A stretch of DNA of 12,988 nt from JBOGXF01 sp050694275 (GCA_050694275.1 JBOGXF010000055.1:1-12988); one strand, 5' to 3'; positions 1 to 5,635 are shown, counted from the stretch's first letter. A program made the numbers and translations. Notes: generated from the letters alone by a model not told the origin.

Positions 1-74
1 CGGGCAGGGCCCGGCTCCCCACGGTCTTCACCTCTTTCTCACAACCGAGAAGGAGCTAACCTACCGACGGCGCA

Positions 75-113
75 GGTGGGGCCAAATGAAACGATCACGG
101 TGGGGCCACTGCA
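75..113 (+). mobile_element. Probable terminal repeats of an IS21-like insertion sequence (one end)
   Basis: The 10-mer GGTGGGGCCA occurs at 75-84 and again at 99-108, separated by 14 bases that contain GATCA. Closely spaced repeats of a GTGGGxCC core around a GATCA-containing spacer are typical of IS21-family ends, where the transposase binds several sites. A plausible outer boundary is the CA at about 112-113, after which PadR-like coding sequence begins. Positions 1-59 would then be inside the element. One frame there closes with TAA at 57-59, but the roughly 18 visible residues are not enough to recognise IstB. The family assignment rests on pattern memory and not on an alignment, and the other end and any target duplication lie outside the window. 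Confidence 0.42.
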
Positions 114-280
114 AGCTGGCGTTCCTACGAGGCTCGGTGGGAGGATCCGAAGCGGCGATTCGGGAAGGGCGACCTCGCCGCCGTCTCTACCGGATCACAG
201 ATACCGGTCGTGCGGCGGTCGCTTCGAGTGAACTGGCGAACCGCGCGCTGCGAATCTCGCCACGGCGAGCGTCCACATGA
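114..280 (+). pseudogene. Truncated, frame-disrupted PadR-family transcriptional regulator (C-terminal part)
   Basis: The tail reads EGRPRRRLYRITDTGRAAV, the wing region of PadR-type winged-helix repressors (usual form GRPRRRYYRLTxxG). The N-terminal helix-turn-helix is absent because the sequence runs back into the insertion-sequence-like end at 75-113. The conserved RWEDP that normally precedes this stretch is encoded at 135-149, but one frame off from the rest. A single missing base near 147-149 explains this, so the gene has probably lost both its start and its frame. The frame is technically open from position 2, but the residues before about 114 are not PadR-like. The stop overlaps the start of the next gene (ATGA at 277-280), the layout usual for PadR and its small membrane partner. 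The remnant cannot encode a working repressor. Confidence 0.6.
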
Positions 281-681
281 ATCGGTACGGGTACGGGTCG
301 CGGCTTGTGGAGTGGTGGGTCCGCCTCTATACGTTCGGCCTTGCACCTGAAGCCGCCTCCAAGCGGAGGGAAGAGTTGCGGGCCGACGTTTGGGACCAGG
401 CGACGGCCGGTCATAGCGACCGGCAGATCCTGGCGCGGGCGATGCGCGGAGCCGGCGGAGATGTCGCGTGGCGTTGGCGCCATGGGATATTTCCGCCGTG
501 GTTGCGCTTGCCGGTCCGTCTCGCGGCGACGGCACTGGTCCTTCTTGAGCTCGCCCTCATCCAACACGGGACCGGTCAGCACACCTTGATCGGAAACCTG
601 GCGTATGGGGCGTGGTTCGCCTTCGCTTTTGCGGCCGCCGCGTCCGGTTTGATCGGGGTGTGGCGCTGCTTCCTTCGCTAG
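277..681 (+). CDS. PadR-associated small membrane protein (function unknown)
   Basis: This 134-residue protein has a cytoplasmic N-terminal part and two hydrophobic helices at about residues 78-96 and 108-130. Residues 14-40 (VRLYTFGL, then RREELRADVWDQ) and 51-66 (ILARAMRGAGGDVAWR) match a motif set I associate with proteins encoded just downstream of PadR regulators in actinobacteria: VRLYTxGLP, RRxEIxSDLWEQ, RLLRGIPADVxWR. The start is set by the 4-base ATGA overlap with the PadR remnant, which suggests former translational coupling. With the regulator broken, its expression must now depend on readthrough or another promoter. Nothing indicates an enzymatic role. The gene assignment is secure, but no function is known to me. 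Confidence 0.72.
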   Translation: MNRYGYGSRLVEWWVRLYTFGLAPEAASKRREELRADVWDQATAGHSDRQILARAMRGAGGDVAWRWRHGIFPPWLRLPVRLAATALVLLELALIQHGTGQHTLIGNLAYGAWFAFAFAAAASGLIGVWRCFLR

Positions 682-703
682 GGATGTTTGCACTATAGGA
701 AGA

Positions 704-709
704 TAGCCT
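704..709 (+). promoter_or_regulatory. Candidate -10 box (TAGCCT) for the cupredoxin lipoprotein gene
   Basis: TAGCCT fits TANNNT and would put the transcription start at about 716. That leaves a 36-base leader containing the GGAAGG ribosome-binding site (740-745) before ATG 752. The same base 716 begins an in-frame GTG, so a leaderless longer product is formally possible. I see no convincing -35 box. Confidence 0.35.
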
Positions 710-751
710 CCTGTAGTGGCACTTGCTGGTCGGCGAAACGGAAGGGCGATC

Positions 752-1561
752 ATGAAGCTAAGGGTGTTTGCCGTGGGCTCACTCGTGTTGCTCGCTGCCT
801 GCGGAAGCGATGGCGATGGTGCGGCACCGGATGGCGGGGGTCAAGAGCAGACTTTGGTTCAGAACGTAGTGGAAGTGGGCTTGACCGAGTACGCCTTCGG
901 GATGCCCGACGACGTAACCGGTGGCGTCGTCACCTTCGAATTCGCCAACAAAGGATCTGAGCCCCACGAGATGGGGTTGGTAGGAATCGAAGGCGACCGG
1001 GGGCTCGAGGACGTCATGAAGGCGATCGAAAAGGGGGGATTCCCTCCGTGGGCCGAAGATCTCTCCGGGATCCCGGCAATCAGTTCTGGGATCGAGACCT
1101 CGATGACGCGCGAGCTGGACGAGGGCACCTACGCGTTCATGTGCTTCCTGCCAACTCCGGAAGGCGAGCCTCACGTGGCGCAAGGCATGGTGAGCGTGTT
1201 CGGGGTGACCGGTACGTCGGATGCAGACCTCCCCGAGCCCGACCTGCGTATCGCTGTCACCGACGATGGTTTCGAGGTTCCCGAGATCGAGGCCGGCACG
1301 TACACGGTTGAGCTCGCGAACGACGGAACGAAGCTCCACGAACTCGCGTTCATCTCGTTCGAGCCTGGTAAGGGGGAGAAGGACCTGGGCCGCTGGTTCA
1401 ACAGCGGCTATGAGGGCGAAGCACCTGCCGTCTTCCCCGGCGGCGTGAAGGCGATCCGGCCGGGCTCGTCGGTGATCGTGACCCTTAGGTTCGAGTCGGG
1501 ACGCACCTACACGCTGGAAGATTTCGAGAATGATCTGCGAACAAGCATCGTGGTTGAGTAG
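752..1561 (+). CDS. Lipoprotein with two cupredoxin-like domains
   Basis: This 269-residue protein is exported and lipid-anchored: a short basic N-terminus, a hydrophobic core, and the lipobox LLAAC with the acylated Cys at residue 17. A Gly/Asp-rich linker runs to about residue 30. Domain 1 (about 38-150) has a type-1 copper-like ligand set: His72 in PHEMG, then Cys131, His141 and Met146 in a C-x9-H-x4-M arrangement. Domain 2 (about 164-269) repeats the fold and keeps His196 (KLHELAF), but the Cys-His-Met loop is missing. It may be structural. ATG 752 is preferred because GGAAGG lies 6 bases upstream and the lipoprotein signal then begins cleanly. An upstream in-frame GTG at 716 would add 12 residues. 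The likely role is extracytoplasmic electron transfer or copper handling. Copper binding is inferred from residues only. Confidence 0.72.
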   Translation: MKLRVFAVGSLVLLAACGSDGDGAAPDGGGQEQTLVQNVVEVGLTEYAFGMPDDVTGGVVTFEFANKGSEPHEMGLVGIEGDRGLEDVMKAIEKGGFPPWAEDLSGIPAISSGIETSMTRELDEGTYAFMCFLPTPEGEPHVAQGMVSVFGVTGTSDADLPEPDLRIAVTDDGFEVPEIEAGTYTVELANDGTKLHELAFISFEPGKGEKDLGRWFNSGYEGEAPAVFPGGVKAIRPGSSVIVTLRFESGRTYTLEDFENDLRTSIVVE

Positions 1562-1563
1562 AA

Positions 1564-1581
1564 CGGCCGGTCACGCGGCCG
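1564..1581 (+). terminator. Possible hairpin terminator after the cupredoxin lipoprotein gene
   Basis: CGGCCG at 1564-1569 can pair with CGGCCG at 1576-1581 across a 6-base loop, starting 3 bases after the TAG stop. No U-rich tract follows, which is common for terminator-like hairpins in high-GC actinobacteria but weakens the call. Confidence 0.3.
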
Positions 1582-1583
1582 CT

Positions 1584-1630
1584 GGATAGTCGCGATAAAC
1601 ATTGCCCGTCGCTTCACGATGGCCTGCGAA
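1584..1630 (+). repeat. Diverged direct repeat, copy A (pairs with 3046-3093)
   Basis: The two copies share TAGT, three variable bases, GATAAACAT, about 20 partly conserved bases, then CCTGCGAA. Read on the minus strand, copy B gives an open stretch SQVVAERKADVYQYY. Copy A gives SQAIVKRRA, then after a one-base slip NVYRDY. This looks like two relics of one coding family, with copy A frameshifted. I do not recognise the family. The copies bracket a roughly 1.4-kb segment carrying the small membrane gene, a hypothetical gene and the toxin-antitoxin pair. Confidence 0.4.
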
Positions 1631-1642
1631 AACGCGATCTAG

Positions 1643-1756
1643 CACAGCGCTCGTCCGGGTCTAGACAACTGCTACAGAAGCTACGCACAGCAGAACGCGA
1701 CCGAGCTAGCTGAATTGCTTAGGGAGGCAGGGGCCCCTGTGGCCGCACCCGCGTAG
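1643..1756 (+). other. Intergenic remnant with a start-less open frame
   Basis: Between the lipoprotein and the next gene (1562-1774) the only coding-like signal is this open stretch bounded by TAG codons at 1640-1642 and 1754-1756. It has no ATG or GTG start. Its end reads NATELAELLREAGAPVAAP, which is protein-like (amphipathic helix, then an Ala/Pro tail) and could be the C-terminal relic of a lost gene. The rest of the gap shows nothing beyond repeat copy A. Confidence is low because the frame is short. Confidence 0.2.
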
Positions 1757-1762
1757 TCGCCC

Positions 1763-1768
1763 TATCAT
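1763..1768 (+). promoter_or_regulatory. -10 box (TATCAT) for a leaderless transcript
   Basis: TATCAT occupies -12 to -7 relative to ATG 1775, exactly where a TANNNT box lies when transcription begins at the first base of the start codon. There is no Shine-Dalgarno sequence before that ATG, which supports leaderless translation. Confidence 0.5.
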
Positions 1769-1774
1769 TGGCCC

Positions 1775-2032
1775 ATGAAGCGAGCGGTTGCATACCTCAG
1801 CTATTACGCGGGACTCTCGCTCGGGCTTGGCGCGATGCTCGCTGCAGCACGCAGCGCTGAGACGTGGGAGTTTCTCCTCCTGCCGATCTATGGGCTGCCA
1901 ATCTGGTGGATCGCAGCCGGAATCGGGATTCGATTGGGCGTTTACCCCTCGGAGTTCTTCCGGAAGCTGGCGACCGCCGCAGGGCTTATCGAGCCTCAGA
2001 AACCTGAGCCGGCGCCTTCATCTCAGGAGTAA
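1775..2032 (+). CDS. Small two-helix membrane protein, function unknown
   Basis: This 85-residue protein has two hydrophobic segments, at about residues 6-25 and 33-55. The second contains a PIYGLPIWWIAAGIGIR stretch with a Trp pair at the membrane interface. The C-terminal 20 residues are polar and Pro-rich (PEPAPSSQE end). I recognise no family. The start is set by the basic MKRA N-terminus and by the TATCAT box placed for a leaderless message; no ribosome-binding site is visible. An overlapping frame starting at 1788 has no protein-like features. The gene stands alone, co-directional with the next but separated by about 80 bases. It lies between the two diverged repeat copies, so it may have travelled with the toxin-antitoxin segment. 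Confidence 0.6.
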   Translation: MKRAVAYLSYYAGLSLGLGAMLAAARSAETWEFLLLPIYGLPIWWIAAGIGIRLGVYPSEFFRKLATAAGLIEPQKPEPAPSSQE

Positions 2033-2115
2033 GACCTTCCGAGTGATGCCTCCGACACCGAGTCCGGTGGGATGCCTGCACTCGTCGCGCATGGCGCATG
2101 ATTCGGTGGGGAAAC

Positions 2116-2457
2116 GTGCTCAATAGAGCCGCGCTGATCCTGCGCTACAAGCAGCCCTTCGTCGACTGGATCAATGCCGTCGATCCGTCTCCTGCCTCTC
2201 ATACCCTTACCTTGAGCGACGTGGATAGCGAACGGACCGTGTATCTGGTCGAAGTTGAAGATGAGAATGAGCTTGCTCGGTGGCTCATCGGTAATCACCG
2301 AGAGGTGTTCGAACAGGAGTTATACGGCTGGTACACGGACCCCAAGCTCTGGCCGCGAGACCGTTCACTGAAGATTTTGCAGGAGTGGTGTTCATTCGAA
2401 CTCCATACCGTCGTGATTGATACCGGTGAGTCTCCGCTCCAAGAAGACCATCTCTGA
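2116..2457 (+). CDS. Conserved hypothetical protein (VLNRAALILRYKQPFVDWIN family)
   Basis: This soluble protein of about 113 residues has the motifs KQPFVDWIN near the N-terminus, ERTVYLVEVEDE in the middle, and FEQELYGWYTDPKLWPRDRS then EWCSFELHTVV near the end. I have the impression this pattern occurs in uncharacterised small proteins of many bacteria, always starting close to the LNRAALI stretch. GTG 2116 is therefore preferred, with GGGGAA just upstream. ATG 2098 would add six residues (MIRWGN) that do not look conserved. The fold should be mixed alpha/beta with several acidic patches. No catalytic residues or membrane segments are evident. It sits just upstream of the toxin-antitoxin promoter but shows no clear functional link to it. 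Function unknown. Confidence 0.65.
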   Translation: MLNRAALILRYKQPFVDWINAVDPSPASHTLTLSDVDSERTVYLVEVEDENELARWLIGNHREVFEQELYGWYTDPKLWPRDRSLKILQEWCSFELHTVVIDTGESPLQEDHL

Positions 2458-2493
2458 CGCATCGCCCAAGAGGGCCTGTTGCAGGCACTAATT

Positions 2494-2504
2494 TCGTAGT
2501 ACGA
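2494..2504 (+). promoter_or_regulatory. Inverted repeat, candidate operator of the toxin-antitoxin pair
   Basis: TCGTA at 2494-2498 and TACGA at 2500-2504 form a perfect inverted repeat around one central base. It overlaps the -10 box TACGAT at 2500-2505. Ribbon-helix-helix antitoxins normally bind short palindromes over their own promoter, so this is a natural autoregulatory site. Binding is inferred. Confidence 0.4.
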
Positions 2505-2505
2505 T
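2500..2505 (+). promoter_or_regulatory. -10 box (TACGAT) for a leaderless toxin-antitoxin transcript
   Basis: TACGAT occupies exactly -12 to -7 of GTG 2512. TTGCAG at 2479-2484 could be a -35 box, though its 15-base spacing is short. No ribosome-binding site precedes the GTG. Confidence 0.5.
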
Positions 2506-2511
2506 TCTCCA

Positions 2512-2754
2512 GTGGAGATCCTCCCTTCGAGCCGCCGGCACGGCATCGACGACGAGGACATCCAACACTGCATCGAGAACGCGCTGGTGATCGATGAGGT
2601 AGCAGAGGATCCGATCCGATATCTGGTTCTAGGCCCGGATCAGGCAGGCAATCTGCTGGAGCTTGTGGTCCTCGATCGACCTCAGGGACCTGCGGTGATC
2701 CACGCGATGAAGATGCGTCCGAAGTACCGCCACCTGCTGCCGGGGAGCGAATGA
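2512..2754 (+). CDS. Toxin of a type II toxin-antitoxin pair (DUF4258/BrnT-like small protein)
   Basis: This 80-residue soluble protein has the pattern RRHGIDDEDIQHCIENA, then YLVLGPDQAGNLLELVVL, then VIHAMKMRPKYRHLLP. The motifs (HGIxxEDI, GPDxAGNLLE, IHAMxxRPKY) are those of small actinobacterial toxins usually encoded directly upstream of CopG-type antitoxins. By size and layout they resemble BrnT or DUF4258 proteins, i.e. RelE-like RNase folds. The toxin-first order agrees. The GTG start is supported by the TACGAT box exactly positioned for a leaderless message. The stop is one base before the antitoxin ATG, so the genes are translationally linked. RNA cleavage is the family expectation; no catalytic residue can be assigned with certainty. 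HGI and the terminal RPKY are the conserved candidates. Confidence 0.68.
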   Translation: MEILPSSRRHGIDDEDIQHCIENALVIDEVAEDPIRYLVLGPDQAGNLLELVVLDRPQGPAVIHAMKMRPKYRHLLPGSE

Positions 2755-2755
2755 G

Positions 2756-3034
2756 ATGCCAAGAGACCATGGGAAGTTGAAGGACGGAACGCCGGTCACC
2801 GACGAGATGGTCGAGAAGATGGCCGACGAGGCCGAACAGGGCTATGAGATCGACGAGGTCCGGCGCCGGCGTGCCGGCGGGCGCCCTGCGATGGGTTCCG
2901 GGCCGGCTTCTGTGGAATCCGTTCGGCTCGACCCCGAACTAAAGAAGCAGCTGCTTCTGCGTGCCTCGAAGGACGGCGTCAGCGTTTCGGAAGTGATCCG
3001 GGAGGCCCTTCGCAGCTACGTTCGCGCTAGCTGA
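2756..3034 (+). CDS. Ribbon-helix-helix (CopG-family) antitoxin
   Basis: This 92-residue protein has an acidic N-terminal half (VTDEMVEKMADEAEQGYE, about residues 14-31) that would contact the toxin, then a GRPAMGSGPA linker at 42-51. A C-terminal ribbon-helix-helix follows at about 53-90, with the beta strand ESVRLD and helices ELKKQLLLRA and SVSEVIREALRSYV. This is the usual architecture of antitoxins paired with HGIxxEDI-type toxins. The start follows the toxin stop by one base. GGGGAG at 2742-2747 inside the toxin gene serves as ribosome-binding site. The protein should neutralise its neighbour and repress the shared promoter, where an inverted repeat overlaps the -10 box. Length and motifs look intact. 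Confidence 0.8.
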   Translation: MPRDHGKLKDGTPVTDEMVEKMADEAEQGYEIDEVRRRRAGGRPAMGSGPASVESVRLDPELKKQLLLRASKDGVSVSEVIREALRSYVRAS

Positions 3035-3045
3035 TCCTCTCGCTT

Positions 3046-3093
3046 CGGTAGTACTGATAAACATCGGCCTTCCGCTCAGCGACGACCTGCGAA
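3046..3093 (+). repeat. Diverged direct repeat, copy B (pairs with 1584-1630)
   Basis: This is the second copy of the GATAAACAT/CCTGCGAA sequence, 12 bases after the antitoxin stop. On the minus strand it forms the end of an open frame whose last residues include RKADVYQYYRSE, but the upstream part of that frame is not protein-like. It is probably a C-terminal relic. The rest of the 3035-3285 gap holds CCGATC...GATCGG arms near 3171-3191 and the ribosome-binding site of the next gene, with no other gene visible. Confidence 0.38.
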
Positions 3094-3285
3094 TTTTCTC
3101 GGAAGAGGCCCATTTCGGGCCGAATTTTCGAATTTGTTGTGGCCGGCAAGCTCAAGCGCCCGGATCCCTGACCGATCGCGGGCACGGATCGGCGAGGGAG
3201 CGGCAATCGGTGACCTCCGGGAAGCATCCGGGTATGTACGCGTTGATTTGTTTAGGAGTGCGGCAGCTATCTTCGGGAGGCTCAG

Positions 3286-4113
3286 ATGACTTTGACCATC
3301 GGTACCGGCCCCTTCGGTCCCCAGTCCGCGGGCGTCTTCAATTTCGAGATCGATGCGCCCAAGCACATCCTCTATTTCGAGGATTCGCCCCGCCGGGTCC
3401 GCGTCGAGCTCGGCGGCGAGACGATCGCCGACAGCATCCGCGTCAAGCTCCTGCACGAGACCGGATTGCTCCCCGTCTACTACTTCCCTCAGGACGACGT
3501 CCGCATGGACCTCTTCGAGGCGACCGATCACGCGACCCACTGTCCGTTCAAGGGCGACGCAACCCATTTCACAATCAGGACCGGGGATCGGGAGTCGGAG
3601 AACGCGGCGTGGGCCTATCCCGAGCCGATTGAGGGGGCCCCGCCCCTCGACGGCTACATCGCGTTCTATTGGGACCGCGTCGACCGGTGGCTCGAGGAGG
3701 ACGAAGAGATCCTCGTCCATCCTCCCGACCCGTATCACCGCATCGACATTCGCGACAGCTCGCGGCACGTGCGAGTGTCGATAAACGGCGAGCTGGTCGC
3801 CGAGACGAGTCGGCCGAGGCTGTTGTTCGAGACCGGGCTCCCGACTCGCTTCTACATCCCCGAAGAGGACGTCAAGACCGAGCTCCTGGTCGGGAGCGAC
3901 ACCACGACGCGCTGCCCGTACAAAGGACTCGCGTCCTACTGGTCGCTCAAAACGGGCGGCGGCGAAGAGGAAGACGTCGTGTGGTTCTATCCGGATCCAC
4001 TTCCCGCGGCACAGCAGATCGCCGGGTATCTCTGCTTCTTCAACGAGCGTGTCGACATCGAGGTCGACGACGAGACTCAGGAGCGACCCCAGACCCCGTG
4101 GTCGCGGGACTAG
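3286..4113 (+). CDS. Tandem DUF427 protein
   Basis: This 275-residue protein carries two copies of the DUF427 (PF04248) domain. Copy 1 spans about residues 24-135 and copy 2 about 150-258. Each shows the family signature: RRVRVELGGETIADS / RHVRVSINGELVAETS, then HETGLLPVYYFPQDDV / FETGLPTRFYIPEEDV, then HCPFKGDATHF / RCPYKGLASYW, then WAYPEP / WFYPDP, and a final YIAFYWDRVD / YLCFFNERVD. The Cys-Pro-(Phe/Tyr)-Lys-Gly element is conserved in both. Two-domain versions are common in actinobacteria and proteobacteria. The biochemical role is not established. ATG 3286 has GGGAGG 5 bases upstream. The gene converges with the HAD phosphatase gene, with only 7 bases between their stops. Confidence 0.85.
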   Translation: MTLTIGTGPFGPQSAGVFNFEIDAPKHILYFEDSPRRVRVELGGETIADSIRVKLLHETGLLPVYYFPQDDVRMDLFEATDHATHCPFKGDATHFTIRTGDRESENAAWAYPEPIEGAPPLDGYIAFYWDRVDRWLEEDEEILVHPPDPYHRIDIRDSSRHVRVSINGELVAETSRPRLLFETGLPTRFYIPEEDVKTELLVGSDTTTRCPYKGLASYWSLKTGGGEEEDVVWFYPDPLPAAQQIAGYLCFFNERVDIEVDDETQERPQTPWSRD

Positions 4114-4120
4114 CGGGGGA

Positions 4121-4963
4121 CTAGAAAAGGCGCAGCCGGGTGCGAACCCGATGGACCCGGTCGCGCAGGGACGGAGCCGCGCGCCGGCGCTCGAGCCATG
4201 CTCCGAGGGCGATGCCCCCGCCGAACAACGTCGCCCCCCCGAGGCCGGCCGGAATTCCGACCAGCAGTGCGCGGCGCCTGGTGCGCAGCTCGTGTATCGG
4301 CCACCCGCGCGTCAGCGCGATGCGACGGAGCTCGTGCTCGGGATTGACCGCGTGCGGATGCCCGACCGACTCGAGCAAGGGGAGGTCGTTGATCGAGTCG
4401 GAGTAGGCGGCGCATTCGGTGAGGTCGATGCCGTGCTCGGCGGCCATCTCGGCCACCGCCTTCGCCTTTTCGAGCCCGTGCATCACGGCCCCGACCAGTC
4501 TGCCGGTGTAGTAACCGTCGTCGTCGATCTCCGAGACGGTCGCGACCGATCCGGTCATGCCGAGAGCCTGGGCGATGGTTTCGGCGAGCTCGATGGGAGC
4601 GGCGGTCACGAGAAACGTCCGGTCGCCCCGTTCCCGATGACCCTCGATGACGCGCACGATGTCCTCGTAGACGCGCGGGAGGATCCGCTCCTCCGCGATC
4701 TCCTTGCCCCACTCGATCAGCTCGCTCTGGCGGCGCCCGGCGACGAACTCGAGGGTTGCCTGACGCGACATGTCCATGCCGCGGGCGTGCTCGCCGCGGA
4801 GCCTGAACATCATCTGGCCCCACCCGAAGCGAAGAAGATCGCGCACTCGGACGATGTCGCGCTCGTACATGCCGCGGGCGAGCAGGAAGAGGCTCGATCC
4901 CGGGATGAGCGTCTTGTCGAGGTCGAAGAACGCGGCGCGTGGGATCCCGGCAGGATCGTTCAC
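4121..4963 (-). CDS. HAD-superfamily subfamily IB phosphatase with C-terminal membrane helix
   Basis: This 280-residue protein has the four HAD motifs: I, DLDKT (Asp14 nucleophile, Asp16 general acid); II, FLVTAAP (Thr120); III, the Lys in EKAKA (166-168); IV, YSDSINDLPLLE (Asp189, Asp193). The helical cap between motifs I and II matches subfamily IB (SerB-like). Unlike soluble SerB enzymes it continues into a hydrophobic segment (about 233-256, LLVGIPAGLGG onward) and ends in a basic Arg-rich tail, so it is probably membrane-anchored. Actinobacterial proteins of this type are thought to act on phospho-amino-acid or phospholipid-type substrates; the substrate here is not inferable. The start is GTG at 4963-4961, which overlaps the nitroreductase stop in a GTGA and has GGAGAG upstream. 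A GTG four codons earlier is possible. Confidence 0.85.
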   Translation of the reverse strand: MNDPAGIPRAAFFDLDKTLIPGSSLFLLARGMYERDIVRVRDLLRFGWGQMMFRLRGEHARGMDMSRQATLEFVAGRRQSELIEWGKEIAEERILPRVYEDIVRVIEGHRERGDRTFLVTAAPIELAETIAQALGMTGSVATVSEIDDDGYYTGRLVGAVMHGLEKAKAVAEMAAEHGIDLTECAAYSDSINDLPLLESVGHPHAVNPEHELRRIALTRGWPIHELRTRRRALLVGIPAGLGGATLFGGGIALGAWLERRRAAPSLRDRVHRVRTRLRLF

Positions 4964-5517
4964 AGGCCTCTCCACTCGGTGAGCTCTGCCGGGTCGGTGC
5001 GCCGCGTCATCCGACGCTCGGAGTCGCTCTCGGGAGGGACACCGAGGTACACGAAGGCGGCGACGAGCTCGTCGTCGCCGGCGCCGAGATAGTCCCGGAC
5101 CTCCTTGAGGCGGGCCGCGGGGCCGGTTCGCAGCATCGCCCCCAGTCCCATGTCGTGCGCCGCGAGCAGGATGTTCTGCAGCGCCGCGCCGACCGCATGG
5201 TGCTCCTCGATCTCGACGACCTTGGGATTCTCCGTGTGGGGCCGTTCGAGGACGACGACGATCGCCGGCGCGCGCCGTGGCTTATCGCGGACCTTGTCGG
5301 GATCGTCGCCCTCTCGCTCGGCCCCCGCGGCCCACGCGGCCCCGAGCTCGTCGAGGGCGTCGCCCGCCAGCACCACGAACCGCCACGGCTCGGTGAGGTG
5401 GTGGTTGGGTGCCCGCACCGCGGCCGCGAGCAGCCGCTCTATCTGGGCCCGGGTGGGGACGTGGTCGGTCGGCTTGGGAACCGACCGCCTCGTCATGATG
5501 GCGTCGTAGGTCTCCAC
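4960..5517 (-). CDS. Nitroreductase-family FMN oxidoreductase
   Basis: This 185-residue flavoprotein of the nitroreductase fold has the N-terminal Arg-Arg-Ser at 10-12 (FMN phosphate contact), APNHHLTEPWRFVVL at 36-50, the dimer/FMN region AVGAALQNILLAAHDMGLGAML at 108-129 (read here as separate segments AVGAALQNILLAA and GLGAML), and the closing VYLGVP with RRM and RR. Length matches single-domain members. It would use FMN and NAD(P)H to reduce a nitro, quinone or enone substrate; the physiological substrate is unknown. GTG 5517 is chosen because family members begin a few residues before the RRS motif, and TATCCT lies 7 bases upstream. The open frame extends to 5589, but those 24 residues are Gly/Arg-rich and non-conserved. 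It is translationally coupled to the HAD phosphatase by a GTGA overlap. Confidence 0.82.
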   Translation of the reverse strand: METYDAIMTRRSVPKPTDHVPTRAQIERLLAAAVRAPNHHLTEPWRFVVLAGDALDELGAAWAAGAEREGDDPDKVRDKPRRAPAIVVVLERPHTENPKVVEIEEHHAVGAALQNILLAAHDMGLGAMLRTGPAARLKEVRDYLGAGDDELVAAFVYLGVPPESDSERRMTRRTDPAELTEWRGL

Positions 5518-5524
5518 GAGCCCG

Positions 5525-5530
5525 AGGATA
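5525..5530 (-). promoter_or_regulatory. Candidate -10 box (TATCCT) for the nitroreductase-phosphatase operon
   Basis: On the minus strand TATCCT ends 7 bases before GTG 5517, one base further than the exact leaderless spacing. It points away from the 5630-5635 box of the divergent gene. No Shine-Dalgarno sequence is seen at this start. Confidence 0.4.
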
Positions 5531-5629
5531 CCGGCCCCCCCGCCTGCGTTCTCTGGCGCGATTCGACCATTTTTCGGTCGTTCGCGCATTTAAAACGCGT
5601 CCGGCCCTCGGTCTCCCAAGGACGGCCCT

Positions 5630-5635
5630 TAGACT
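5630..5635 (+). promoter_or_regulatory. -10 box (TAGACT) for a leaderless transcript
   Basis: TAGACT occupies exactly -12 to -7 of GTG 5642, and no ribosome-binding site precedes the start. The shared upstream region with the divergent nitroreductase gene also contains the small hairpin CGACC/GGTCG at 5564-5580. Confidence 0.5.

Noticed and set aside
86..280. A complete 64-residue protein starting at ATG 86
   Set aside because: The ATG lies inside the insertion-like repeat, and only the residues after about 150 resemble a known family (PadR).
3076..3768. Long minus-strand open frame opposite the DUF427 gene
   Set aside because: It is antisense to a strongly recognised protein, has biased composition and no motif. 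It is a shadow of high-GC coding sequence.
4049..5092. Long plus-strand open frame opposite the phosphatase and nitroreductase
   Set aside because: The minus-strand frames carry clear HAD and nitroreductase motifs, and this frame has none.
5564..5580. Hairpin CGACC/GGTCG in the divergent promoter region as an operator
   Set aside because: The arms are only 5 bp and expected by chance in this composition. It is mentioned in passing only.
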